Origin: SAR324 cluster bacterium
GTDB taxonomy: Bacteria; SAR324; NAC60-12
Length of the DNA: 64,000 bases
Direction: 5' to 3'
Assembly (NCBI GenBank): GCA_028281495.1
Contig: JANQJU010000029.1
Location: 620,001 to 684,000, forward strand
Part shown: in pieces, positions 36,800-45,066 of the stretch
How the letters are laid out: each line of letters begins with the position of its first letter
Numbering within the stretch: position 1 is the stretch's first letter
Program-made: the position numbers and the translations under genes
Notes under the pieces: generated by a model
What the model was told of the DNA's origin: nothing
The model's input: the letters and a program-made list of their open reading frames with translations, nothing else
Database searches by the model: none

Positions 36800-37705
36800 A
36801 TGGAAAATCGAACTGAAAAAATGAATGAACTGGTCAAGCTGCTAGCAAATTATGCTTCCCAGGAGGGTTTTTTTAATACCCATATTGAGAACTTGTATCT
36901 CTTTCGAGGGTGCCAGGAGCATCAACGCCTCCCTAAAGTGTACGACCCTTGTATTATTATTGGAGCGCAGGGTAAAAAAATCTTCCACCTCGACAATCGG
37001 AGCTATGACTACAATGAAGGTATGTTTCTCGTGTTCTTTTTACCCATGCCAATCGAGTGCGAAATCATAGAAGCCAACGCAGAGAAGCCGATGCTAGGAG
37101 CCATCATTACTTTGGATCAAAACCGGCTGGCTCAAGTTGCTTTAAAAATGGATAGGGCGGAATATCCTTCCCTACCGTCTGGCCAAATCCGGGAATCTTT
37201 GTTTTTTATAGGTTCCTTAGAAGACGGTCTTTTAGACGCAACGCTCCGGTTACTCCACTCCCTCAAAAGTAAGAGTGAAGCGGCGGTCTTGGGAGACGCA
37301 ACCATCGATGAGATTTATTTTCGTATCTTGAGCGATGAAAAAGGGAGAGCACTGAGATATCTCCTTCTTCAACGAAATCCGATTCATCAAATCTCTCCGG
37401 TGATTGAATACATCCACCAGAATTTAGACGAATCCATTTCGATACAAAAACTAGCGGGTCAGTTCAATATGAGCAGTTCAGTGTTGTATCGTAAATTTAA
37501 GGAAGTGATGCAGCTTTCCCCCCTTCAATATGCCAAAGCCATCAAACTCAACAAAGCGCAACGGTTCATCATGGATGGTAAAAGTGTCAGTGAAGCAAGC
37601 CTGTTGGTCGGATACAGCAGCCCGGCTCAATTCAGTCGAGAATACAAACGACATTTTGGGGTCGTTCCTTCGGCTACGGACCAGTTTGCACAGGAGGCAA
37701 AGTAA
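36800..37705 (+). CDS. AraC-family regulator (AraC_N type), divergent from the molybdenum hydroxylase
   Basis: The 301-residue protein has an N-terminal AraC_N-type domain (about 1-170; RLPKVYDPCIIIGAQGKKIFHL and FLVFFLPMPIECEI) and a C-terminal double helix-turn-helix (about 195-295; ISIQKLAGQFNMSSSVLYRKFKEVMQLSPLQYAKAIKLNKAQ, SVSEASLLVGYSSPAQFSREYKRHFG). It is transcribed away from the hydroxylase genes across a 189-base gap, the usual layout for a regulator of the divergent operon. ATG 36821 is an alternative start. Confidence 0.9.
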   Translation: MENRTEKMNELVKLLANYASQEGFFNTHIENLYLFRGCQEHQRLPKVYDPCIIIGAQGKKIFHLDNRSYDYNEGMFLVFFLPMPIECEIIEANAEKPMLGAIITLDQNRLAQVALKMDRAEYPSLPSGQIRESLFFIGSLEDGLLDATLRLLHSLKSKSEAAVLGDATIDEIYFRILSDEKGRALRYLLLQRNPIHQISPVIEYIHQNLDESISIQKLAGQFNMSSSVLYRKFKEVMQLSPLQYAKAIKLNKAQRFIMDGKSVSEASLLVGYSSPAQFSREYKRHFGVVPSATDQFAQEAK

Positions 37706-37754
37706 GCTACTAGGGATTGGTCTTATTCGTTCGGTAACACCGCAGCAGTTCAGA

Positions 37755-38981
37755 TCATTCGTGCCTTTCCGATTGCCTTCCACGTTCTGTCCATTTCATC
37801 ACAATCAACGAAAGCGCAGTGAATCCTGCAAAACCAAACACCAGGGGAAAAATCGTTCCATCAAAGCTTTGTCCAATCCACACACCAAAGGGAACGGAAA
37901 TAAGAGTGGAAAGCGATCCCACCATAGCGGCCCCCATTCCAGCCACATGCCCCAAGGGTTCCATGGCCAACGCGTTTAGGTTGCCCATCAGCACCCCCAC
38001 ACAAAAAAGCGTGATCAGCAGGTAAATCATTAGCCCCCACAACACTGGATTCCCCGAAGTGAGATAAGCCACCCCCATAAATAAAATCGCTGCAACAAGC
38101 ATCACCCACAACGAGGCTTGTGTCATCGCTTGCATGCCGAAGCGGTTCACCATCTTGCCATTGACAAAAGAAGCCCCTCCAATCGAAAAGGCCAACACCG
38201 CAAAATAAAGAGGGAACTGTTCCCCCAATCCATACTGATCCTGGAAGATTTGCTGTGCCGAACTGAGATAGCCCAAAAAAGCACTGAACACAAAACCCGT
38301 GGCCACGATATACCCTGCCGCAATACGCTGCGTAATGACCTCTTTCATGGCCCATCCAATTTTGCCCAATTTGAAGGGGATTCGGCGATCGGAAGGCAAG
38401 GTTTCCGGTTGACGTGCCATGAACCAGCCCCAAACCACAAATGCCAGTCCCAAAAACAAACCGAAGATGGTTCGCCAATCGGCAATCCACAGAATGCCTT
38501 GGCCCAACGCCGGAGCAACCATCGGTACCAAGATGAAGACCATCATCACAAAAGACATGACTTGAGCCATGGCTTTTCCTTCGTATTGGTCTCGGACAAT
38601 CGCCATACTGACTATCCGGGGAGACGCCACACCAAACCCCTGTAAAAATCGTCCCACGAGCATCACCTCTAAATTGTTGGCCACAATCGACATCACGCAA
38701 CCCACAACATAGATCGCCAGTCCAATATATAAGGTTGGCTTGCGTCCCAAGCTGTCAGAAAGCGGACCGTAGAGCATTTGGCCAATGGCTAAACCTAAAA
38801 ACAACAAAGAAATGACCAATTGATTGTCATTTACATCCACCACGCCAAGATCTTGGCCAATCATTGGAAGAGCAGGGAGCATCGCATCGATACTCAAGGC
38901 TATCATAGAGGTCATCAGCGCCATGAGTGCGATAAATTCAACATAAGGAATGGTTTGCAGTGCAGTTTTATGAGTCGACAT
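37755..38981 (-). CDS. Bcr/CflA-type MFS drug or metabolite exporter
   Basis: The 408-residue protein has twelve hydrophobic segments and the typical Bcr/CflA phrases: SIDAMLPALPMIGQDL in helix 1, GQMLYGPLSDSLGRKPTLYIG (MFS motif A between helices 2 and 3), RFLQGFGVASPRIVSMAIVRD in helices 4-5 and APALGQGILWIADWRTIF. This branch includes bicyclomycin and sulfonamide exporters and amino-acid or dipeptide exporters. It is convergent with the AraC regulator. Substrate unknown. Confidence 0.9.
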   Translation of the reverse strand: MSTHKTALQTIPYVEFIALMALMTSMIALSIDAMLPALPMIGQDLGVVDVNDNQLVISLLFLGLAIGQMLYGPLSDSLGRKPTLYIGLAIYVVGCVMSIVANNLEVMLVGRFLQGFGVASPRIVSMAIVRDQYEGKAMAQVMSFVMMVFILVPMVAPALGQGILWIADWRTIFGLFLGLAFVVWGWFMARQPETLPSDRRIPFKLGKIGWAMKEVITQRIAAGYIVATGFVFSAFLGYLSSAQQIFQDQYGLGEQFPLYFAVLAFSIGGASFVNGKMVNRFGMQAMTQASLWVMLVAAILFMGVAYLTSGNPVLWGLMIYLLITLFCVGVLMGNLNALAMEPLGHVAGMGAAMVGSLSTLISVPFGVWIGQSFDGTIFPLVFGFAGFTALSLIVMKWTERGRQSERHE

Positions 38982-39182
38982 AGAATTTCCAAGAAGAGGG
39001 GCAAATTGAACACCGTTTTAAAATGGTAGTAGCATGACTTATTTTATTGAGTTTCGCAGCAACATAACAATCTTTGCACAAGTCAAATCAACCTCTAATA
39101 TGTTACCAATATCGGCTTGAGAAGATTGCGCTGTCCCGTCAATATCAATCAATAATTGAACGAACAAATAGTAGGAGAACTT

Positions 39183-39935
39183 ATGAAATGGATCATATGG
39201 ATAGCATTGCTGATGGTTTCGGTCGGAAGCGTTTCCGCCTCGGAGCCAATTTCGAAAATCGAGTTAACCAGCGAAGAATGGGAAGGTGACACGAATCCCG
39301 ATGGAACCGGGTTGTATTGGGATCTGATACGATCCATCTACGAACCGGTCGGAATCGAAGTGAACTTCAAAATCGTCCCTTATGAACGTTCGATTCATTT
39401 GGTGAAGCAGCAAAAAGCGGATGCGTGGGTTGGTTCCTATCGTGATGAGGAAGAATTCGCGTTGTACCCTCAGTGGCATTTTGATGCAGATGTGGTGACA
39501 GCGATATTTATGCAAGATCGATTTCCCAATTGGGCTGGTGAAACCTCTTTGAAGGAAAAAAATGTAGGATGGATTCGAGGCTATTCCTACGACGAATATT
39601 TGGAAACCCCAGTCAAAAAACACGAACTGAACAACCGCAAAAGTGGTTTAAGCATGGTAAGCATGGGACGGCTTGATGCGTTCTTGGATGCCGAGGCGGA
39701 CTTAAAAGATGCTTTGAAGAAACCTGAAATCCAAAAAAACATAGGCGATACCAACAAAATCCGGATGGAAAAGGTCATGCAGTTGAATTTGTATTTGGGC
39801 TTCGCCGATTCTGACCGGGGACGGCAATTGATGCAGATTTGGGACGACCGGTTTCCAGAGTTGCTGAAAACCGGAGTGATTCGAAAACTCTACACCAAAT
39901 GGAACAATCCTATTTGGGTGTTTGACGAGTATTGA
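39183..39935 (+). CDS. Periplasmic solute-binding-like protein (orphan)
   Basis: GGAG lies six bases before the ATG at 39183, giving 250 residues with a signal peptide ending near VSAS. The mature part shows the family 3 pattern (LTSEEWEGDTNPDGTGLYWDLIRSIY, IVPYERSIHLVKQQKADAWVGSY) in a shorter form than classical amino-acid-binding proteins. It is the sixth orphan binding protein in this window. No transporter lies next to it. An alternative start at 39156 is less likely because it adds a polar leader before the signal peptide. Confidence 0.8.
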   Translation: MKWIIWIALLMVSVGSVSASEPISKIELTSEEWEGDTNPDGTGLYWDLIRSIYEPVGIEVNFKIVPYERSIHLVKQQKADAWVGSYRDEEEFALYPQWHFDADVVTAIFMQDRFPNWAGETSLKEKNVGWIRGYSYDEYLETPVKKHELNNRKSGLSMVSMGRLDAFLDAEADLKDALKKPEIQKNIGDTNKIRMEKVMQLNLYLGFADSDRGRQLMQIWDDRFPELLKTGVIRKLYTKWNNPIWVFDEY

Positions 39936-39972
39936 ACATGAGACACTACCGATAAGTTCATTTTCAAACCAT

Positions 39973-40485
39973 CTACAAAGTTTCAAGGTAAGCAGCCAAT
40001 TGTTCAAATCCACTTTCCCAACCGTTTCCATGTTGTTGAAGTGCGTTTTTAAAGCAATCGGCTTCTGCTTGAGTGGGATTGATTGGTTGCCAGATCAGCT
40101 TCAATTGGGTTTTGCCATCCGCTTCCTCAAGTATAATGCTGGTTCGCAATTCTTTAGGCCAGTCTGGCATCATGGGGTTGGGTAGGATGTCACCTGCTTC
40201 GTTGGAAACATATTGTCTGAATACCAATCCATCCGGTTCATTGATTTCTTCATATTTTGTCAACAACCACATTTCATGACCGTTGGGAGCCACCATTTTA
40301 TGAAGGGAAGCCCCGCCCGGTTTGATGTCTGCTGAGATATACTCACAGATCCAACCCTTTTTAGGAAAGTTCCAATTCGTTAAATGCTTCGTCTGCGTCC
40401 ATGCTTCGAAGACCAGTTGTTTGGGAGCGTTCAATGTACGGGTGATTATACTTGGTTCTACCGTTACTTCACTTTCGCTACTCAT
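39973..40485 (-). CDS. AHSA1/SRPBCC domain protein
   Basis: The 170-residue protein is an AHSA1-type START-like (SRPBCC) domain: ITRTLNAPKQLVFEAWTQTKHLTNW at the start, PGGASLHKMVAPNGHEMW, then a closing helix (GWESGFEQLAAYLETL). Such proteins bind hydrophobic ligands in a deep pocket. It overlaps the ArsR-type regulator gene by eight bases, a very common pairing whose function is poorly known. Alone it gives no clue to its ligand. Confidence 0.88.
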   Translation of the reverse strand: MSSESEVTVEPSIITRTLNAPKQLVFEAWTQTKHLTNWNFPKKGWICEYISADIKPGGASLHKMVAPNGHEMWLLTKYEEINEPDGLVFRQYVSNEAGDILPNPMMPDWPKELRTSIILEEADGKTQLKLIWQPINPTQAEADCFKNALQQHGNGWESGFEQLAAYLETL

Positions 40486-40822
40486 TTTTTGCCTCTTTGG
40501 ATTGAAGGGTTTCTAAATAATCTTCCAATTGATCTAAGCTATTGCTCCAATAGTGCTCAAACTGAATAACCCATTCTTGTATCGGTTTCAGTTGAGCAGC
40601 ATTGACTTTGTAGAAACGAAATCGACCTTCCTTTCTTTCTGAAACCAATCCCACTCGCTTCAGCACTCCAAGGTGTTTTGACACCATCGGTTGGTTCCAC
40701 CCCATCAACTCCACTAGCTGATTGACAGTCATTTCTTTGCCCACGAGTGCTTCAATAAGCTCTCGACGCTTGGGTTCCGAAATCGCATTGAATGGGTCAA
40801 ATGTAGTCGGTGTCCGTGCCAT
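40478..40822 (-). CDS. ArsR-family winged-helix regulator
   Basis: The 114-residue protein is an ArsR/SmtB-type helix-turn-helix: FDPFNAISEPKRRELIEALVGKEMTVNQLVELMGWNQPMVSKHLGVLKRVGLVSERKEGRFRFYKV. No cysteine cluster is visible, so it is probably not a metal sensor. It is the type found with AHSA1 proteins, and the two genes overlap by eight bases. An inverted repeat at 40832-40851, ten bases upstream, is its likely own operator. Confidence 0.9.
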   Translation of the reverse strand: MARTPTTFDPFNAISEPKRRELIEALVGKEMTVNQLVELMGWNQPMVSKHLGVLKRVGLVSERKEGRFRFYKVNAAQLKPIQEWVIQFEHYWSNSLDQLEDYLETLQSKEAKNE

Positions 40823-40831
40823 GTTTTCAAT

Positions 40832-40851
40832 ATATTCTTTTATAGGAATAT
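40832..40851. promoter_or_regulatory. Candidate ArsR operator
   Basis: ATATTC (40832-40837) and GAATAT (40846-40851) form an inverted repeat with an eight-base spacer, just before the regulator's start codon. This is the usual size for ArsR-family autoregulation. Confidence 0.5.
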
Positions 40852-40966
40852 GTCAAGAATGACCTGGCATTGAAGGGTTTTCAATCGCCCAATCCGGTAT
40901 GAATTCACAGGACCTAATGATTGCGAAAAAATGCTGAGGGTTGTGTGCTTGGAAGGAGAAAAAGAT

Positions 40967-41323
40967 CTAAAACGAAAAATCGTTTACTTCAAACGTCTCG
41001 GTTGCTTCTCCTTCAATCGTGCTGGAACCAGTCAACAGCTCTGAAGTATTGTTTTTAACCTTCACTGTGACTGAATGGCCGCCCTCGGTAGAAAAGACTT
41101 TGGTACAAGTTTTCGAGTTGTTGCAACTGGAATCAGCGGCTCCATCAAATTCCCATTTTATTTTGTCGTAGCTCTCATCAACGGAAAAAACGACCGATTC
41201 ATTGACTTCGGGAAAGGCTGGCTCGATGTCAATCGAGGGTTCTAGCTCCACCCCTGCAAAACAGCCTGCTAGTGTAAAAGCCCCCAATGTTAAAACAAGG
41301 AATCTTCCAATCCGTAGTTGCAT
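40967..41323 (-). CDS. Small lipoprotein with PKD-like domain, copy A
   Basis: The 118-residue protein has a lipoprotein signal with lipobox LAGC and a mature domain with the PKD-like pattern 'W-x-FDG', two cysteines (probably a disulfide) and a GGHSVTVKVK strand. It is clearly related to the next gene upstream (41346-41966), which has the same W-FDG, paired cysteines and G-HSVSVKVK. The two genes are 22 bases apart on the same strand. Function unknown; surface adhesion or sugar binding is possible but not supported. Confidence 0.7.
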   Translation of the reverse strand: MQLRIGRFLVLTLGAFTLAGCFAGVELEPSIDIEPAFPEVNESVVFSVDESYDKIKWEFDGAADSSCNNSKTCTKVFSTEGGHSVTVKVKNNTSELLTGSSTIEGEATETFEVNDFSF

Positions 41324-41345
41324 TGTAAATCCTGTAAAATGAATT

Positions 41346-41966
41346 TTAAATCGAATCGCAATTTTCTGTCCAAGTCAACGCGGCGATAGAAATGGACTGG
41401 ATCGTTTGAGAAACAGTAAAACTGTGGCTCCTACTGCCTGATGCTTCCAAACTTCCCAGGTTATGCGTATCGGAAGTCGATGTGGTGTCGTCTCCGCTGA
41501 TTAGGGTCATATTGACCGTTACAATCAAATCGGTCACTCCACAACCCCCCCAGATTTCCCTAACTGTAATGGTGTAAGCGCCTCCTTCCGAAAACACCAA
41601 AGCATCCACATCGATAGTAGGAACCCCAACGTTGAATGTAGCGGTTTTCGACCCTTTGGCAGTTTCAGTGCCAAACAATACGGGGGTTTCAGTTTTTACC
41701 TTTACACTGACCGAATGAATGCCTTTTGTTTGGAACTCCTGTTGACAAACGATAAGGTCATTGCATTGGCCGTGTTGGCTTCCATCAAAACTCCAAGTGA
41801 CGTCGTCATAATCATCATCTAAAAAAAATTCGACCGTATCTCCAACGGTCGGGTTTGCGGGTATCCAACCGATTTTTGGATCGGGGTCTTCTACGTCGGT
41901 AGCACAGCCTACTAGAATGAAAATTCCCAGTATTAACATAAGATAACTTCTAAAGCTGAGTTGCAT
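41346..41966 (-). CDS. Lipoprotein with PKD-like domain and extra C-terminal domain, copy B
   Basis: The 206-residue protein starts with a lipoprotein signal (lipobox LVGC). The first ~100 mature residues repeat the domain of copy A (VTWSFDG, two cysteines, IHSVSVKVK). A further ~90 residues rich in Ser/Thr and beta strands follow, with two more cysteines and a C-terminal ENCDSI, suggesting a second disulfide-bearing domain. The tandem layout and shared domain show a local duplication, with the second domain gained or lost. Function unknown. Confidence 0.72.
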   Translation of the reverse strand: MQLSFRSYLMLILGIFILVGCATDVEDPDPKIGWIPANPTVGDTVEFFLDDDYDDVTWSFDGSQHGQCNDLIVCQQEFQTKGIHSVSVKVKTETPVLFGTETAKGSKTATFNVGVPTIDVDALVFSEGGAYTITVREIWGGCGVTDLIVTVNMTLISGDDTTSTSDTHNLGSLEASGSRSHSFTVSQTIQSISIAALTWTENCDSI

Positions 41967-42100
41967 TGTGGCCCTATAGTGAATGGTTCAGATGCGGGTA
42001 CTTTCCATGAATAGAAACATCATTTCCTATTTCGGCTCAATATCAAGAAAATTTTAATCAGGAATAATTTCGTCAATTTCATTTTTTTGAAAAAAATTGT

Positions 42101-42129
42101 TTGACAAAGCCAACTGACCGCAGTAGGTT
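42101..42129 (+). promoter_or_regulatory. Sigma-70-type promoter of the transporter/GH1 operon
   Basis: TTGACA (42101-42106) and TAGGTT (42124-42129) are separated by 17 bases, repeating the layout of the promoter at 28994. The first GAAACCGGTTTC begins five bases later. Confidence 0.72.
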
Positions 42130-42133
42130 TTTT

Positions 42134-42145
42134 GAAACCGGTTTC
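42134..42145. promoter_or_regulatory. LacI-type operator, proximal site
   Basis: GAAACCGGTTTC, identical to the sites at 29029 and 29118, is placed at about the transcription start. Both LacI proteins of this window are likely binders. Confidence 0.8.
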
Positions 42146-42164
42146 ATAAAGCTCATCTTGTTGA

Positions 42165-42176
42165 GAAACCGGTTTC
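42165..42176. promoter_or_regulatory. LacI-type operator, distal site
   Basis: This is a second perfect GAAACCGGTTTC, 31 bases (about three helical turns) after the first, compared with 89 bases at the other locus. Confidence 0.78.
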
Positions 42177-42259
42177 AGTAAAATTTAGATAAAAATACTT
42201 TTTATTAGATAATTTTAAGTCTTTAGAGGAAACTGCTAACTAATATAAGAGGAGGCACG

Positions 42260-43900
42260 ATGAAAAAAGTAATGGCTTTTATCGCAGGGTTCACGCTGCT
42301 GTTCAGCTCTTTAGTTTTTGCTCAAAAGCAAGGCGGCACTCTTGCGGGTCCGATCATCACCACTGCTTTTGTGAACAACTTCAATCCATACACCCAGCAA
42401 GAGACTCGCAACCCAGCACGGGGGTTTATGTACGAACCCATGGTGGTGTACAATGTACGAGCCAACAAGATTGACTACCGACTCGCAACCGGATTCAAGT
42501 ATTCCGATGACTTGATGAGTATCACTTATACCCTGCGACAAGGAGTAAAGTGGTCGGACGGCAAACCATTCACTGCTGATGACGTTGTTTTTTCTCATGA
42601 GATCGCTAAAAAGGATCCGAAAGTTGACAACTTTGCCTTATGGACTGGGGACACGCCTCGGCTCAAAAGCGTCGAGAAAATTGACGATCACAACGTGAAG
42701 TTCAACTTGACCAAGAAGGATTCCACGGTTGAGTGGTTCATTCCGATGCATTTCATTGTTCCTAAGCATATCTGGAGTTCCGTAAAAGATTTATCCGCTT
42801 TCAAAAATGAAACCCCAGTCGGAACTGGCCCGTTGACCCAAATCAAAACCTTCAAACCACAACAACTCACGATTTGCCGTAATCCCAATTACTGGCAAGA
42901 AGGCCGACCTTACATCGATTGCCTCCGTTTCCGACAGTACCAAGGCAATGATCAGATCCAAGCCGCACTCATTCGAGGAGAAATCGACTGGGGTTCTAAC
43001 TTCATCGCAGATATCGAAAAGACGTATGTAAAACGCGATCCTAAGAATAATCACTTTTGGTATCCACCAAGCTCACCGGTCGCCATTCACCTCAACACAA
43101 CGATGAAGCCTTTTGACGATCTCAAATTCCGTCAAGCCTTTAGCCACGCCATCAATCGTCCTGAAATTGTGGATTTAGCAACTTATGGCTATGCCTCTAT
43201 CAATCCTCACATGACTGGTATCGGAGACTACTTCAAAGCTTGGTACAATGATGGTGTGAATGAAAAGTACGATCATCTTAATAAGTTTGATCCCGATATG
43301 GCCAAAAAACTGTTGGATGAAGCAGGCTATAAGGACTCCGATGGCGATGGCATTCGTGAAAACAAAGATGGATCCCCGATCAAATTCGACATCATGGTTG
43401 TCAATGGTTGGACCGACTGGGTACAGAGTGTTCAAATGATCACCGAATACCTCAAGGAAGTCGGTGTTGAGGCTCGAACTCGAACTGTTGAATGGGGACA
43501 ATATGTTGACAATTGGCAACAACAAAAATTCCAGGCTGGTATTCTCTGGGGTGACAACGGCGTTACCCCGTATCGCTACTACGATCAACTGTTGCACTCT
43601 CGTAACAAGGGCCAAATGTTCCAATCGAATCATGGCTTCAACAGTCCTGAAATCGATGCCGTTATTGACAAATATGCGAACACCAACGACGAAGCGGAAC
43701 AACGCGATATCATCAATCAAATGCAAGAAGTGGTCGCTCAAAACTTGATGATCATTCCCTTATTTTCCAATCCTCAATGGTACCAGTACAGCACGAAGCG
43801 TTTTGACGGATGGCCTACCAAGGACAATCCTTATGTCGATCCGAACTTCTACGCGGCTGGAGAACGAGTGATTCTCGTGACCAACCTCTACAAAAAATAA
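42260..43900 (+). CDS. ABC transporter substrate-binding protein, family 5 (oligosaccharide or peptide)
   Basis: An AGAGGAGG site precedes the ATG. The 546-residue protein has a signal peptide (SLVFAQ) and the SBP_bac_5 fold: YTLRQGVKWSDGKPFTADDVVFSHE, the WGGN-type loop NPNYWQEGRPYIDCLRF, FRQAFSHAINRPEIVD and a C-terminal NLMIIPLFSNPQWY. Family 5 proteins bind di- and oligopeptides, nickel or, in Thermotoga-like systems, cellobiose and beta-glucosides. The GH1 gene in the same operon and the shared LacI operators point to a beta-linked sugar. It is first in the operon, and a hairpin after it could stabilise its message. Confidence 0.92.
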   Translation: MKKVMAFIAGFTLLFSSLVFAQKQGGTLAGPIITTAFVNNFNPYTQQETRNPARGFMYEPMVVYNVRANKIDYRLATGFKYSDDLMSITYTLRQGVKWSDGKPFTADDVVFSHEIAKKDPKVDNFALWTGDTPRLKSVEKIDDHNVKFNLTKKDSTVEWFIPMHFIVPKHIWSSVKDLSAFKNETPVGTGPLTQIKTFKPQQLTICRNPNYWQEGRPYIDCLRFRQYQGNDQIQAALIRGEIDWGSNFIADIEKTYVKRDPKNNHFWYPPSSPVAIHLNTTMKPFDDLKFRQAFSHAINRPEIVDLATYGYASINPHMTGIGDYFKAWYNDGVNEKYDHLNKFDPDMAKKLLDEAGYKDSDGDGIRENKDGSPIKFDIMVVNGWTDWVQSVQMITEYLKEVGVEARTRTVEWGQYVDNWQQQKFQAGILWGDNGVTPYRYYDQLLHSRNKGQMFQSNHGFNSPEIDAVIDKYANTNDEAEQRDIINQMQEVVAQNLMIIPLFSNPQWYQYSTKRFDGWPTKDNPYVDPNFYAAGERVILVTNLYKK

Positions 43901-43963
43901 GACAAATTCTTCAGTTGTCCCCCTGAGCGGAATGGGCCGTCCCACGGTTTCCTGATGCCTCGA

Positions 43964-43987
43964 CCGATGCCCACCCCGGGCATTCGG
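43964..43987 (+). other. Hairpin in the gap between binding-protein and permease genes
   Basis: CCGATGCCC (43964-43972) pairs with GGGCATTCGG (43978-43987) apart from one bulged T, with a five-base loop. No T-run follows, so it is more like a message-stabilising or attenuating stem than a terminator. The 179-base gap is the largest in the operon. Confidence 0.4.
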
Positions 43988-44079
43988 CCCAGTCTGCTCT
44001 TCACAAAATCAAACCGCACTTTTTTCCACTTTCCTGCGACGAGGGTGGTCGAAATACACCAATTGACTAGAGGAGGGGT

Positions 44080-45054
44080 ATGGGATTCATAACAAGACGT
44101 CTGGCGTTTTATTTAGTCGCCTTTTTGGTCGCTGTGACCGTCAATTTTTCACTGCCTCGGCTGATGCCGGGTGATCCATTTCAAATCATGTTTGCATCGG
44201 CACAAGGTCAGATGCAACCCGAGCAGATGGAAGCCTTAAAAGCACAGTTCGGTTTTGTTACTGGACCGTGGTACGAACAGTATTGGAGTTACCTCACCAG
44301 CATTTTGACCTGGGATCTCGGACCTTCAATTTTCATGTTCCCCACTTCGGTTACCGAAGTGATCGGCTTTGCGTTGCCATGGACTTTATTTTTGGCAGGA
44401 GTCTCCACTTTTATCAGCATTGTGACCGGCACCTTTTTTGGAGTCTATGCCGCCTATCATCGGGGAGGTTGGTTTGATTCTTTCTTTTCACCCTCGTTTT
44501 TGGTGATGGGAGCTTTTCCTGCGGTGGTCGTGGCCATGCTCTTTTTTTACTTCTTCGGCTTGATAATGGAGTGGTTTCCCATTTCGTACGGATACAACCC
44601 TGATTTAGATGCAGAATTCTCATGGGAATTCATATCGAGTGTGGCTTACCACGCCATCTTGCCAATCCTATCAATGGTTGTCGTGAGTATTGGTGGATGG
44701 TTGTTTGGAATGCGGAATAGCATGATCAATTTACTGGGCGAGGATTTCATTACTATGGCCAAAGCCAAGGGCCTCCAAAAAAATCGAATCATGTTTCAGT
44801 ATGCAGCACGGAACGCCATTTTGCCCGTCGTGACCACCATTTCAATGGCGATTGCCTTTGTAGTGGGCGGAGCCTTGTTTGTGGAGATTGTGTTCAATTA
44901 CCCCGGTCTTGGGAACTTGATGCTCAAAGCAGTGCAATCGCGGGATTATCCACTCATTCAAGGACTCATGTTGATCATCGTCATTTGCGTATTGATAGCC
45001 AATTTTTGTGCAGATCTCTTGTACATCTGGCTGGACCCGAGGCTAAGAAAATAA
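44080..45054 (+). CDS. ABC transporter permease, DppB/OppB type
   Basis: The 324-residue protein has six hydrophobic segments and the ABC permease signature: a DppB-like N-terminus (FSLPRLMPGDPFQIMFA) and an EAA-type loop GEDFITMAKAKGLQKNRIMFQYAARNAILPV. It is the first of two permeases, with an AGGAGG site. The stop lies 12 bases before the next gene. Confidence 0.92.
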   Translation: MGFITRRLAFYLVAFLVAVTVNFSLPRLMPGDPFQIMFASAQGQMQPEQMEALKAQFGFVTGPWYEQYWSYLTSILTWDLGPSIFMFPTSVTEVIGFALPWTLFLAGVSTFISIVTGTFFGVYAAYHRGGWFDSFFSPSFLVMGAFPAVVVAMLFFYFFGLIMEWFPISYGYNPDLDAEFSWEFISSVAYHAILPILSMVVVSIGGWLFGMRNSMINLLGEDFITMAKAKGLQKNRIMFQYAARNAILPVVTTISMAIAFVVGGALFVEIVFNYPGLGNLMLKAVQSRDYPLIQGLMLIIVICVLIANFCADLLYIWLDPRLRK

Positions 45055-45066
45055 GGAGGGGAAACT

